Shown in pieces: positions 1-5,547 of a DNA stretch of 10,931 nucleotides. The stretch spans positions 1 through 10,931 of the forward strand of contig DASZZX010000194.1 in assembly GCA_036260415.1 (NCBI GenBank), given 5' to 3'. The notes under the pieces were generated by a model that was not told the DNA's origin, made no database searches, and worked only from the letters and a program-made list of their open reading frames with translations. This stretch comes from DASZZX01 sp036260415 (GTDB lineage: Bacteria; Actinomycetota; Nitriliruptoria; Nitriliruptorales; JAHWKO01). Both the position numbers and the translations under genes were made by a program. Each line of letters starts with the position of its first letter. Within the stretch, counting starts at the first letter, position 1.

Positions 1-611
1 GTGCCACCGTCGGGCAGCAGCACCACGGGGAGGTCGGACGGTCCCACCCCGGCGTACGTGAGCAGCCGCTGCGCCTCCTCGTCGCTGGCCGCGTCCAGCG
101 CGATGTACGGCACCTGGTTGCGCGCGAGGAACGCCTTCAGATCGTGGGACCGTGGGGACCAGCGGTGCTCGATGACGCGCACACCCTCGAACGGTGGGCG
201 GTACCCGGCCACCCAGTCGTCGAGGAGGTCGTCGAGGATCGGGTAGAGCTTCTCCTCCGGAGGATCCCAGGGCTTGAGGATGTAGTAGTCGAGGTTGGCG
301 CGGTTGATCGCCTGGATCGCGGCCTCGGTGTCGGCGTAGGCGGTGAGCAGGGTGCGCCTGGCCCGCGGGAACAGCGCCTCCGCCCGCTCGAGGAACTCCA
401 CGCCGGTCATCTCGGGCATGCGCTGGTCGACGACGAACAGCGCCACCTCGTCGTCGCGCAGCTTCAGCTGCTCGAGCACCTCCAGAGCCTCCGCGCCGGA
501 GGAGGCCGCGACGACGCGGTAGTCGTCGGAGTAGTGGCGGCTGAGGTCGCCCTCGACGGCGCGCAGGACCTGCGGGTCGTCATCGACCGCGATGATCGCG
601 GGCTTGGCCAC
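1..611 (-). CDS. Response regulator fused to thioredoxin reductase-like enzyme (N-terminal part, partial)
   Basis: The 203 visible residues begin with a receiver (REC) domain at about 4-130: acidic pocket Asp10-Asp11-Asp12, phospho-acceptor Asp62 in VVDQRMP, Thr90 in LLTAYAD and Lys113 in LKPW. Residues about 140-203 (starting near GVRVIEHRWSPRSHDLKAFL) resemble a thioredoxin/glutaredoxin-like linker without a CxxC pair. This order is known from fused response regulator/thioredoxin-disulfide reductases, where an FAD/NAD(P)H-binding TrxB-like module follows; that module would lie beyond the window edge and is inferred. The start is GTG at 611 behind GGAGGAGGAG. A candidate promoter lies at 639-667. 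The protein would be cytoplasmic and link phosphorelay input to redox output. The REC call is near certain; the fusion partner is likely. A stand-alone regulator with another output domain is the alternative. Confidence 0.85.
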   Translation of the reverse strand, partial: MAKPAIIAVDDDPQVLRAVEGDLSRHYSDDYRVVAASSGAEALEVLEQLKLRDDEVALFVVDQRMPEMTGVEFLERAEALFPRARRTLLTAYADTEAAIQAINRANLDYYILKPWDPPEEKLYPILDDLLDDWVAGYRPPFEGVRVIEHRWSPRSHDLKAFLARNQVPYIALDAASDEEAQRLLTYAGVGPSDLPVVLLPDGG

Positions 612-638
612 GTCTCCTCCTCCGGGTCGTGTGGAGCG

Positions 639-667
639 ACGTTAGCTGGGGGCGCCGGAGACGTGAA
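639..667 (-). promoter_or_regulatory. Candidate promoter of the response-regulator gene
   Basis: Read on the minus strand, TTCACG (662-667) is followed after 17 nt by TAACGT (639-644), which fits the actinobacterial TAnnnT form of the -10. Transcription would start near 632, leaving about 20 nt before the GTG at 611 with a strong GGAGG site inside. The 9-mer AGCTAACGT is also found at the protease promoter (5441-5449). Confidence 0.35.
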
Positions 668-1160
668 GCGGTGCGAGGACCCGCCGGGCGGAGGTCGCGA
701 AGGGGTCGCCGACGGGCTGCCGAGGCCGGCTCACCGTGGGGTGTGTGGACGGGAGGAACGGGGCCGGCGGGGTCGGGGCGCGTGTGGCCCCGCCCACGCC
801 CGGGTCACCAGGTCGGCGGATCGGCGACGCTCACATCCGTCCAGCATGGCGACCGCGTAGAGACGCTCGAGCGCCGCGAGGAAGGTGGGCGATGGGCCGA
901 GTACGACGCAGCCGACCGTCAAGGCGGCGAGCGCGATGCTGCGCACCGCTCGCAACGACAGCCGCTCCAACCGCCGCTCCGGTCGTCGGTCACCGACCGC
1001 CACCAGCGGGAGGCCGTGACGGCCAGGACGTTCCTGCCGGCGAGAGTATCCCTGTCGGTCCGCCCCGAGTAGCGTGGACGCACGCGAGCGCGCTGCTGCG
1101 CAGGCGTCTGCACGCACGTTGACCTGCTGGGACGTGGGACGGCGACGGTCGGGGGCTTGC
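668..1160. other. Intergenic stretch without a recognised gene
   Basis: No recognisable protein or structured RNA was found here. It holds a GC hairpin, GGCGGGG (766-772) with CCCCGCC (788-794) and a 15-nt loop, of unknown role. A minus-strand frame from GTG at 1003 to a stop at 731 (90 codons) contains a hydrophobic segment (SIALAALTVGCVVLG) but has no good ribosome site and a weaker third-position GC bias (about 82%, versus about 90% in neighbouring genes). A TTGACC hexamer at 1119-1124 could be a -35 for the downstream small gene, but no convincing -10 follows. Confidence 0.4.
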
Positions 1161-1367
1161 ATGGCGGTCTACCTGGAGGCAGAGGGTCAGCGCTGGTACG
1201 TGGAGGCGAGCCGCGACGAGGCGGCGACGCTGGTGCGCGAGACGCTGGAGCGACGCCAGACCGCCGTGTTCCGGCTCGACGATGTGCACCACAACGGCGG
1301 CCAGCTGTTCCTCAGCGGCCGCTCACTGGGCGTGGTGGTCGTAGGCGAGGAGGACGCCCTCGAGTGA
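1161..1367 (+). CDS. Small uncharacterised protein (68 aa)
   Basis: I do not recognise a family. The 68-residue product starts MAVYLEAEGQRWYVEAS and ends GVVVVGEEDALE. It is acidic, has no Cys, no membrane segment and no signal peptide, and alternates charged helical stretches (DEAATLVRETLERR) with short hydrophobic runs (TAVFRL, LGVVVV), suggesting a small alpha/beta fold. About 91% of codons end in G or C, matching the neighbouring real genes. The ATG at 1161 was chosen because the upstream in-frame sequence looks non-coding; the ribosome site is weak (GGGG about 7 nt upstream). It converges on ribonuclease Z, with a hairpin at 1400-1427 between them. Function unknown. Confidence 0.65.
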   Translation: MAVYLEAEGQRWYVEASRDEAATLVRETLERRQTAVFRLDDVHHNGGQLFLSGRSLGVVVVGEEDALE

Positions 1368-1399
1368 GTCACGCGCGATGACGGGACGGTCAGGCGCGA

Positions 1400-1427
1400 C
1401 GCCCGTCCACGACGGTCGCGACGGGCG
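1400..1427. terminator. Candidate bidirectional terminator hairpin
   Basis: CGCCCGTC (1400-1407) and GACGGGCG (1420-1427) form a perfect 8-bp stem with a 12-nt loop, placed between two converging genes (ends at 1367 and 1455). There is no T-run, which is common for hairpin terminators in high-GC actinobacteria. Confidence 0.4.
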
Positions 1428-1454
1428 CGGCGGGGCGGCGTCCCGCGAACCGCC

Positions 1455-2360
1455 TCAGCGGGGCGGCACCGCGACCCGCATCAGGTCACGTGCGACGACG
1501 ACGTCGTCGAAGATCGCCCGCGCCTCATCGAGGAACGCCCGCTCGTCGGGGTAACGCTGCGAGAAGTGGGTGAGCACTAGCCGGCGTGCCCCCGACGCGG
1601 CGGCGACACGGGCGGCGTCGGCCGCGGTGAGGTGGCGGTAGGCGCGGGCGAGGTCACGGTCACGGGACAGGAAGGTCGCCTCGCAGACGAGCAGGTCCAC
1701 TCCCTCGGCCAGTTCGAAGGCCGCGTCGCACAGCGCCGTGTCCATGACGAAGGCGAAGCGCTGCCCGCGTCGGGTGACGCTGACGTCCTCGAGGCGGACG
1801 GTGCGTCCCGCGACCTCGATGACCCCCTCGCGCTGGAGACGGCCGACGTCGGGGCCACGGACACCTGCAGCGTCGAGCCGGTCGGGCAGGAGCCGGCGCC
1901 CAGCCGGTTCCTCCAGCCGCCAGCCGAGGGTGTCCACCGGGTGGTCCAGGCGGCGGGCGACGAGCCGGAACGCCGGGCCGTCCACCACCGTTCCCGGCTC
2001 GGCCGGGTGCTCACGCACCACGGCGGTCCCGTGGAAGACCGCGGCGTTCAGCAGCCGCTGCACGTGCTCGTGACCGCTCGCCGGGAAGTGCAGGTCCACC
2101 GGGTGCTGCACCCGGTCCGCCGACAGCCGCTGCACCACGCCGGGCAGCCCGAGACAGTGGTCGCCGTGCAGGTGGGTCAGGCAGATGCGCGTGATGCTGG
2201 ACGCGGCCAGACCTGCCAGGGTGAGCTGGCGCTGCGTGCCCTCCCCGGGGTCGAACAGGATGCCCTCACCGTCCCACCGCAGCAGGTAGCCGTTGTGGTT
2301 GCGCTCCCGGGTGGGTACCTGACTGGCCGTCCCCAGCACCGCCAGTTCACGTAGCGACAC
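1455..2360 (-). CDS. rnz: Ribonuclease Z (tRNA 3'-end endonuclease)
   Basis: A metallo-beta-lactamase-fold endonuclease that cuts the 3' trailer from tRNA precursors. The 301-residue product has the usual short-form length. It shows the N-terminal LGTASQVPTRERN, the zinc motif HLHGDH at residues 63-68 followed by GLPGVVQRL, the family segment LDHPVDTLGWRL, the metal-binding Asp in FVMDT, and the C-terminal HLTAADAA and LTHFSQRYP. The frame stays open to an ATG at 2471, but those 37 extra residues do not look like the family. The GTG at 2360 places MSLRELAVLGT at the normal N-terminus. A GGAGG lies only 1 nt before this GTG, so the exact start is not secure; the GTG seven codons further in is another option. 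It is divergent from the CsbD-like gene. Family assignment is very secure. Confidence 0.93.
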   Translation of the reverse strand: MSLRELAVLGTASQVPTRERNHNGYLLRWDGEGILFDPGEGTQRQLTLAGLAASSITRICLTHLHGDHCLGLPGVVQRLSADRVQHPVDLHFPASGHEHVQRLLNAAVFHGTAVVREHPAEPGTVVDGPAFRLVARRLDHPVDTLGWRLEEPAGRRLLPDRLDAAGVRGPDVGRLQREGVIEVAGRTVRLEDVSVTRRGQRFAFVMDTALCDAAFELAEGVDLLVCEATFLSRDRDLARAYRHLTAADAARVAAASGARRLVLTHFSQRYPDERAFLDEARAIFDDVVVARDLMRVAVPPR

Positions 2361-2460
2361 GCCTCCGCCTGTCCGCGGCCTGGGCAGAGCGAAGCAGACC
2401 CGGCAGCCGTTGAGGTCCGTCGTCAGCACCCGCCGTTCGGACGAGCGGGGCGGGCAGACG

Positions 2461-2480
2461 GCTGCGACCATGGCCGCAGC
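2461..2480. promoter_or_regulatory. Operator-like 20-bp dyad between rnz and the CsbD-like gene
   Basis: GCTGCGACCA (2461-2470) and TGGCCGCAGC (2471-2480) are inverted copies matching at 9 of 10 positions, centred on CCATGG. The dyad ends 17 bp before the GTG of the CsbD-like gene and about 100 bp upstream of rnz. The symmetry and position suggest a dimeric regulator site, but no promoter hexamers are clear and no regulator gene is nearby. Confidence 0.3.
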
Positions 2481-2497
2481 GACGACGGGAGTGCACC

Positions 2498-2788
2498 GTG
2501 ACGGGCCCCGAGGACGTGGTGGAGGAGATCAAGGGCCGGGGCAAGGAGGCGGTCGGCGCGATCACCGACCGGGACGACCTGCGACGCGAGGGTATCGCCC
2601 AGCAGGAGAAGGTCGCCAAGCAGGAGGAGGCGCGGCAGCGGGAGGCCGAGGCGCACAAGGCACGCGCCGAGGCACGCGCCGCCGAGGCCCGCCAGGAGCG
2701 GGCCCGCGTGGAGCACCAGGCCGAGGACCGCCCGGAGCAGGAGGGCGGTGAGGACGCCGCCGCGGCTGGCCGCGAGCAGGGCGGGTAG
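2498..2788 (+). CDS. CsbD-like stress protein
   Basis: A 96-residue, highly charged, probably helical protein. Residues 7-35 (EEIKGRGKEAVGAITDRDDL then RREGIAQQEK) follow the CsbD pattern of KxKGxxKExxGxxTxxxxLxxEGxxxQ. Residues 35-75 are a long Glu/Arg/Ala/Gln helix (EARQREAEAHKARAEARAAE), likely a coiled coil or extended helix, and the tail is acidic and Gly/Ala-rich. CsbD-family proteins are small, soluble and general-stress induced; their biochemical role is not settled. The start is GTG at 2498 with GGGAG six nt upstream. The dyad at 2461-2480 may control it. The Nudix gene follows on the same strand after a gap of 80 nt. The tail is longer than in a minimal CsbD protein. Confidence 0.75.
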   Translation: MTGPEDVVEEIKGRGKEAVGAITDRDDLRREGIAQQEKVAKQEEARQREAEAHKARAEARAAEARQERARVEHQAEDRPEQEGGEDAAAAGREQGG

Positions 2789-2868
2789 GGACTCACCGGG
2801 CCCACGGAGCGATCGTCATCCCCGACCTCGAGGACATCGTCGCCCGTGTCGCCGCCCACTCCCCGAAG

Positions 2869-3372
2869 GTGGGTGCCGCCGAGCGCTCGCGCCGGCCAGC
2901 GGCGACCGCCCTGATCTTGAATCTGCGCGGACCCGGTCCCGCCATCCTGTTCGTCGAACGGACGATCCGGCGTGGTGACCGCTGGTCGGGTCAGATGGCG
3001 CTCCCCAGTGGCCGGCGCGAGGCCGGTGACGCGGACCTCGCCGCCACCGCGAGACGCGAGGCTCGTCAGGAGGTTGGTCTCCAGCTGCCCACCCCGGTCG
3101 GGCGCCTCGGACGACACCGCCGCGCGCGGGTCAGGGTGACGGTCGCGACGTTCGTGTTCACCCTCGACCGCTCCCCGGCCGTGGTCCCGCACCCGGCCGA
3201 GGTGCACGCCGCCGTGTGGGTGCCGGTGGCGCACCTGGCGTCACGCGCTGCTGCCACCAGCAACTGGTACCGGGGGATGGGACCGTTCCCGGCGATCCGC
3301 TACGGCGACTCCACCATCTGGGGTCTCACGCACCGCATCGTGACCGGGTTCCTGCGGCTGCTCGACCGATAG
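2869..3372 (+). CDS. Nudix hydrolase (CoA pyrophosphatase-like)
   Basis: Nudix enzymes hydrolyse nucleoside diphosphates linked to another group. The Nudix box spans residues 48-71 of the annotated form (from Gly48 through RREARQEVGL) and is preceded by WSGQMALPSG, the segment read as WSGQxAFPGG in the CoA-type branch, hence the suggested substrate class. Two departures are visible: Gln67 replaces the first Glu of the metal-binding EE pair, and Ser47 replaces the first Gly of GG. The only ATG, GTG, TTG or CTG start in this open frame is GTG at 2869, with no good ribosome site. Coding-like sequence (IPDLEDIVARVAAHSPK) continues upstream to about 2812 behind GGAG at 2806-2809, so the true start may be non-standard. 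It lies downstream of the CsbD-like gene and converges on amrS. The family is secure; substrate and start are not. Confidence 0.85.
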   Translation: MGAAERSRRPAATALILNLRGPGPAILFVERTIRRGDRWSGQMALPSGRREAGDADLAATARREARQEVGLQLPTPVGRLGRHRRARVRVTVATFVFTLDRSPAVVPHPAEVHAAVWVPVAHLASRAAATSNWYRGMGPFPAIRYGDSTIWGLTHRIVTGFLRLLDR

Positions 3373-3398
3373 AGCTCGGTCGACGCACGTGCCCCGGC

Positions 3399-3411
3399 GA
3401 CCGCGGCGGTC
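3399..3411. terminator. Weak hairpin between converging genes
   Basis: GACCG (3399-3403) and CGGTC (3407-3411) form a 5-bp stem with a 3-nt loop in the 43-bp gap between the Nudix gene and amrS. No T-run is present. It could serve as a terminator in either direction, but the stem is short. Confidence 0.25.
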
Positions 3412-3415
3412 CTGC

Positions 3416-4504
3416 TCAGGCGCTGGCGACGTCGGACAGCCACACCGGCAGCCGACGATTCCCCCAGCCTCCGGCGGGACCGTCGAACACACCGGCGGTC
3501 GCCGCCCCGCAAACGCGGCACCGCCCGTCGTCGGTGACGCGGTAGTCGAGCAGGCGGTACCAGTCGCGCACGATCAGCGTCTCCTCGCACGTCTGGCAGC
3601 GGGTGGTGCCGCCGTCGACGTCGTGGACGTTGCCGGTGTAGGCGAAACCCACGCCGTTGGCGAGCGCGATCGTCCGCGCACGGGCGAGTGTCGCGGGGGG
3701 CGTCGGGGGCACGTCGCGCATCTTGTAGTCGGGATGGAAGGCGGTGAAGTGCATCGGGACGTCGGGGCCGAGGTGGTCGACCACCCACCGGGTCATGCGG
3801 TCGATCTCGTGGTCGCTGTCGTTATGACCCGGGATCAGCAGCGTGGTCAGCTCGAACCACACGTCGGTGTCGTGCCGCAGGTACTGCAACGTGTCCAGCA
3901 CGGGGCCGAGCGCGGCGCTGCACGTGCGGTGGTAGAAGTCCTCGGTGAACGCCTTCAGGTCGACGTTGGCGGCGTCGACGTGGGCGAAGAACTCCCGACG
4001 CGGCTCCGGACAGACGTACCCGGCGGTCACCGCAACCGTGCGGATCCCGATGTCGCGGCATGCGTCCGCGACGTCGATCGCGTACTCGTGGAAGATGACC
4101 GGGTCGTTGTAGGTGAACGCGACGCTGCGGCAGCCCAGCCGCGCGGCCGTGCGGGCGATGGTCTCCGGCGTTGCCTCGTCGGCGAGGGTGTCCAGCTCGC
4201 GGGACTTGGAGATGTCCCAGTTCTGACAGAAGCGGCAGGCCAGGTTGCACCCGGCTGTCCCGAACGACAGCACGGAGGAACCCGGCAGGAAGTGGTTGAG
4301 CGGCTTCTTCTCGATCGGGTCGACGCAGAAGCCGCTGGATCGTCCGTAGGTGGTCAGCACGATCGCGTCGTCCTGGCGGGCACGCACGAAGCACAGACCC
4401 CGCTGTCCCTCGTGCAGCCTGCAGGCGCGCGGACACAGATCGCACTGCACGCGCCCGTCGTCGAGCGCGTGCCAGTAGCGGGTCGGCACGGCCGCGGACG
4501 TCAT
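3416..4504 (-). CDS. amrS: AmmeMemoRadiSam system radical SAM enzyme
   Basis: A 362-residue radical SAM protein. The cluster motif CNLACRFC has Cys86, Cys90 and Cys93, which bind the [4Fe-4S] cluster that cleaves S-adenosylmethionine. Around it are the family hallmarks: an N-terminal CDLCPRACRLHEGQRGLC (Cys21, 24, 28, 38), the segment GFCVDPIEKKPLNHFLPG, the barrel strands FTYNDP, VDLKAF and LLIPGHND, and two C-terminal CxxC pairs near 303/306 and 329/332 that look like a metal-binding knuckle. Proteins of this type usually occur with AMMECR1- and Memo-like partners; neither is in the window. The reaction is not firmly established. ATG at 4504 was chosen because GGAGG (4510-4514) sits 5 nt upstream; the GTG at 4510 overlaps that site. 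The protease gene lies 47 nt upstream on the same strand. Confidence 0.9.
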   Translation of the reverse strand: MTSAAVPTRYWHALDDGRVQCDLCPRACRLHEGQRGLCFVRARQDDAIVLTTYGRSSGFCVDPIEKKPLNHFLPGSSVLSFGTAGCNLACRFCQNWDISKSRELDTLADEATPETIARTAARLGCRSVAFTYNDPVIFHEYAIDVADACRDIGIRTVAVTAGYVCPEPRREFFAHVDAANVDLKAFTEDFYHRTCSAALGPVLDTLQYLRHDTDVWFELTTLLIPGHNDSDHEIDRMTRWVVDHLGPDVPMHFTAFHPDYKMRDVPPTPPATLARARTIALANGVGFAYTGNVHDVDGGTTRCQTCEETLIVRDWYRLLDYRVTDDGRCRVCGAATAGVFDGPAGGWGNRRLPVWLSDVASA

Positions 4505-4510
4505 CGTCAC

Positions 4511-4552
4511 CTCCGAGCAGCGTCACGCTCCGTGTCGGAGGGTACGCGCTGC
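4511..4552 (-). promoter_or_regulatory. Alternative hairpins covering the amrS ribosome site
   Basis: Two interleaved pairings are possible in the short protease-amrS spacer, read on the minus strand. GCAGCG (4552-4547) can pair with CGCTGC (4522-4517). CTCCGA (4540-4535) can pair with TCGGAG (4516-4511), which contains most of the amrS ribosome site. The strand order makes the two stems mutually exclusive. They could couple amrS translation to events at the protease stop codon. This is inferred; 6-bp matches are not rare in such GC-rich DNA. Confidence 0.25.
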
Positions 4553-5403
4553 TAGAGGAGGCGACCGGCCTGGAACGGTTGGGTTCCGTTCACCAAGTCG
4601 ACCGCGTCCAGTCCGGTGTGGTCCCGCATGTAGTCCAGCTCCAAGTGGAGGTCGCTGACGCCGTTGCTGCCGACCAGCGGCGCGAGCTGGACCGTCTGCA
4701 GGGTCCCCACCGCGCGACCTCCGCCATCCAGGACCCCGCTGCCGGAGTCGCCGAAGACGCCCGGCGGCACGCTGTAGACCTGGTGGTTCCAGCCGCCGGC
4801 GGAGTCCCCGAGGCTGTAGCCGCGCTGGGGGCTGAGCAGCGACAGCCCGAGTCGCAGGCTCGAGTTGCCGTAGCTGTACATCGGCTCCCCGACGAGGGTG
4901 CCGTCAGTGTCGAGGCCCTTCGGGCCGCCCCAGAACGGCACGGTCGGGTTGACCTTCCCGTGGTCGGCTGGGTGGAGCTTCACCAGCGCGAAGTCGTTGT
5001 GGTGGCAGGCGTTGGGATCGGTCTCGCCCACCTGCTGCATCGTCAGCCACGAGCTGTAGACGAGCGCACCCGCCTGCGACGCGCCGCTCAGCGTCACCGA
5101 GGTGCCCAACGGCAGGGAACCGCTGTCACAGCCGTTGGCGCCTCCCCCGGTGCCGGCGCAGTGTGCCGCCTGACCCAGGTAGACGTTGGTCCCGTCGGTG
5201 AACACGAAGTTGGCGGTGCACTGCGCCCCCTCCGTGAAGGTCATCACGCCGGGTCGGATGGTCGCGCTGGTCACCGGCGCCCAGGTGGGGGCCGCATCGG
5301 CGGGCGGCGGTGTGGTGACGATCAGGGCGGTGGTGAGGACGGCGGCGGCCAGGAAGGCGATCGAGGGGCGTACCAGGGTGGCGGCACGAGGGGTCGACGA
5401 CAT
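4552..5403 (-). CDS. Secreted trypsin-like serine protease (S1 fold)
   Basis: A 283-residue exported protein. An N-terminal signal peptide has Arg6 and Arg12, a hydrophobic core at 14-30 (PSIAFLAAAVLTTALIV) and a PADAA cleavage region near 37-38. The mature part has a complete chymotrypsin-type triad: His81 in QAAHC, Asp137 in HNDFALVKL and Ser220 in GVFGDSGSGV. Cys62 and Cys82 match the disulfide that brackets the catalytic His; Cys92 and Cys133 could form a second. There is no propeptide, membrane anchor or added domain. The ATG at 5403 was preferred to the in-frame start at 5442 because AGGAG lies 7 nt upstream and the signal peptide begins correctly. A promoter candidate precedes it. Substrate unknown; secretion points to extracellular protein breakdown. 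Confidence 0.88.
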   Translation of the reverse strand: MSSTPRAATLVRPSIAFLAAAVLTTALIVTTPPPADAAPTWAPVTSATIRPGVMTFTEGAQCTANFVFTDGTNVYLGQAAHCAGTGGGANGCDSGSLPLGTSVTLSGASQAGALVYSSWLTMQQVGETDPNACHHNDFALVKLHPADHGKVNPTVPFWGGPKGLDTDGTLVGEPMYSYGNSSLRLGLSLLSPQRGYSLGDSAGGWNHQVYSVPPGVFGDSGSGVLDGGGRAVGTLQTVQLAPLVGSNGVSDLHLELDYMRDHTGLDAVDLVNGTQPFQAGRLL

Positions 5404-5440
5404 GCAAGTGCTCCTGCAGGTGAGGGGTCGCTGCGGGTCC

Positions 5441-5468
5441 ACGTTAGCTCGACGGCGCGTGAGGTCGA
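5441..5468 (-). promoter_or_regulatory. Candidate promoter of the serine protease gene
   Basis: On the minus strand TCGACC (5463-5468) is followed after 16 nt by TAACGT (5441-5446), with the same AGCTAACGT context as the promoter at 639-667. Transcription would start about 30 nt before the ATG at 5403. Confidence 0.35.
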
Positions 5469-5489
5469 CAGGGTCGTGCGGTCAGGTCC

Positions 5490-5533
5490 TTGGCCGGGGC
5501 GCGGGGAGGTGGTACACGGGGCAGGCACCTGCC
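5490..5533 (+). promoter_or_regulatory. Candidate ung promoter with palindrome at the start region
   Basis: TTGGCC (5490-5495), a 17-nt spacer and TACACG (5513-5518) form a weak promoter. Directly after it lies GGCAGG-CA-CCTGCC (5520-5533), a 6-bp perfect inverted repeat placed between the -10 and the AGGAG site at 5534-5538. This is where a repressor would sit. It does not resemble the actinobacterial SOS box. Confidence 0.25.
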
Positions 5534-5547
5534 AGGAGCGTGCCCGT

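Noticed and set aside
144..860. 238-codon plus-strand open frame at the left end
   Set aside because: It is the antisense shadow of the response-regulator gene; repeated Val/Leu/Glu/Arg composition and no family motif.
1632..2354. 240-codon plus-strand open frame
   Set aside because: Exactly antisense to ribonuclease Z, which carries the HLHGDH motif; such mirror frames are expected at this GC content.
2361..2471. N-terminal extension of ribonuclease Z to the ATG at 2471
   Set aside because: The extra 37 residues do not resemble the family, and the enzyme's conserved N-terminus begins right after GTG 2360.
2347..3234. 295-codon minus-strand open frame
   Set aside because: Antisense to the CsbD-like and Nudix genes; Arg/Ser/Pro-rich with no recognisable domain.
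3389..4555. 388-codon plus-strand open frame
   Set aside because: Antisense to amrS, whose Cys motifs and fold are unmistakable.
4579..5547. Upstream extension of the Ung reading frame
   Set aside because: Antisense to the serine protease; Ung homologues begin at or near the ATG at 5548, which has its own ribosome site.
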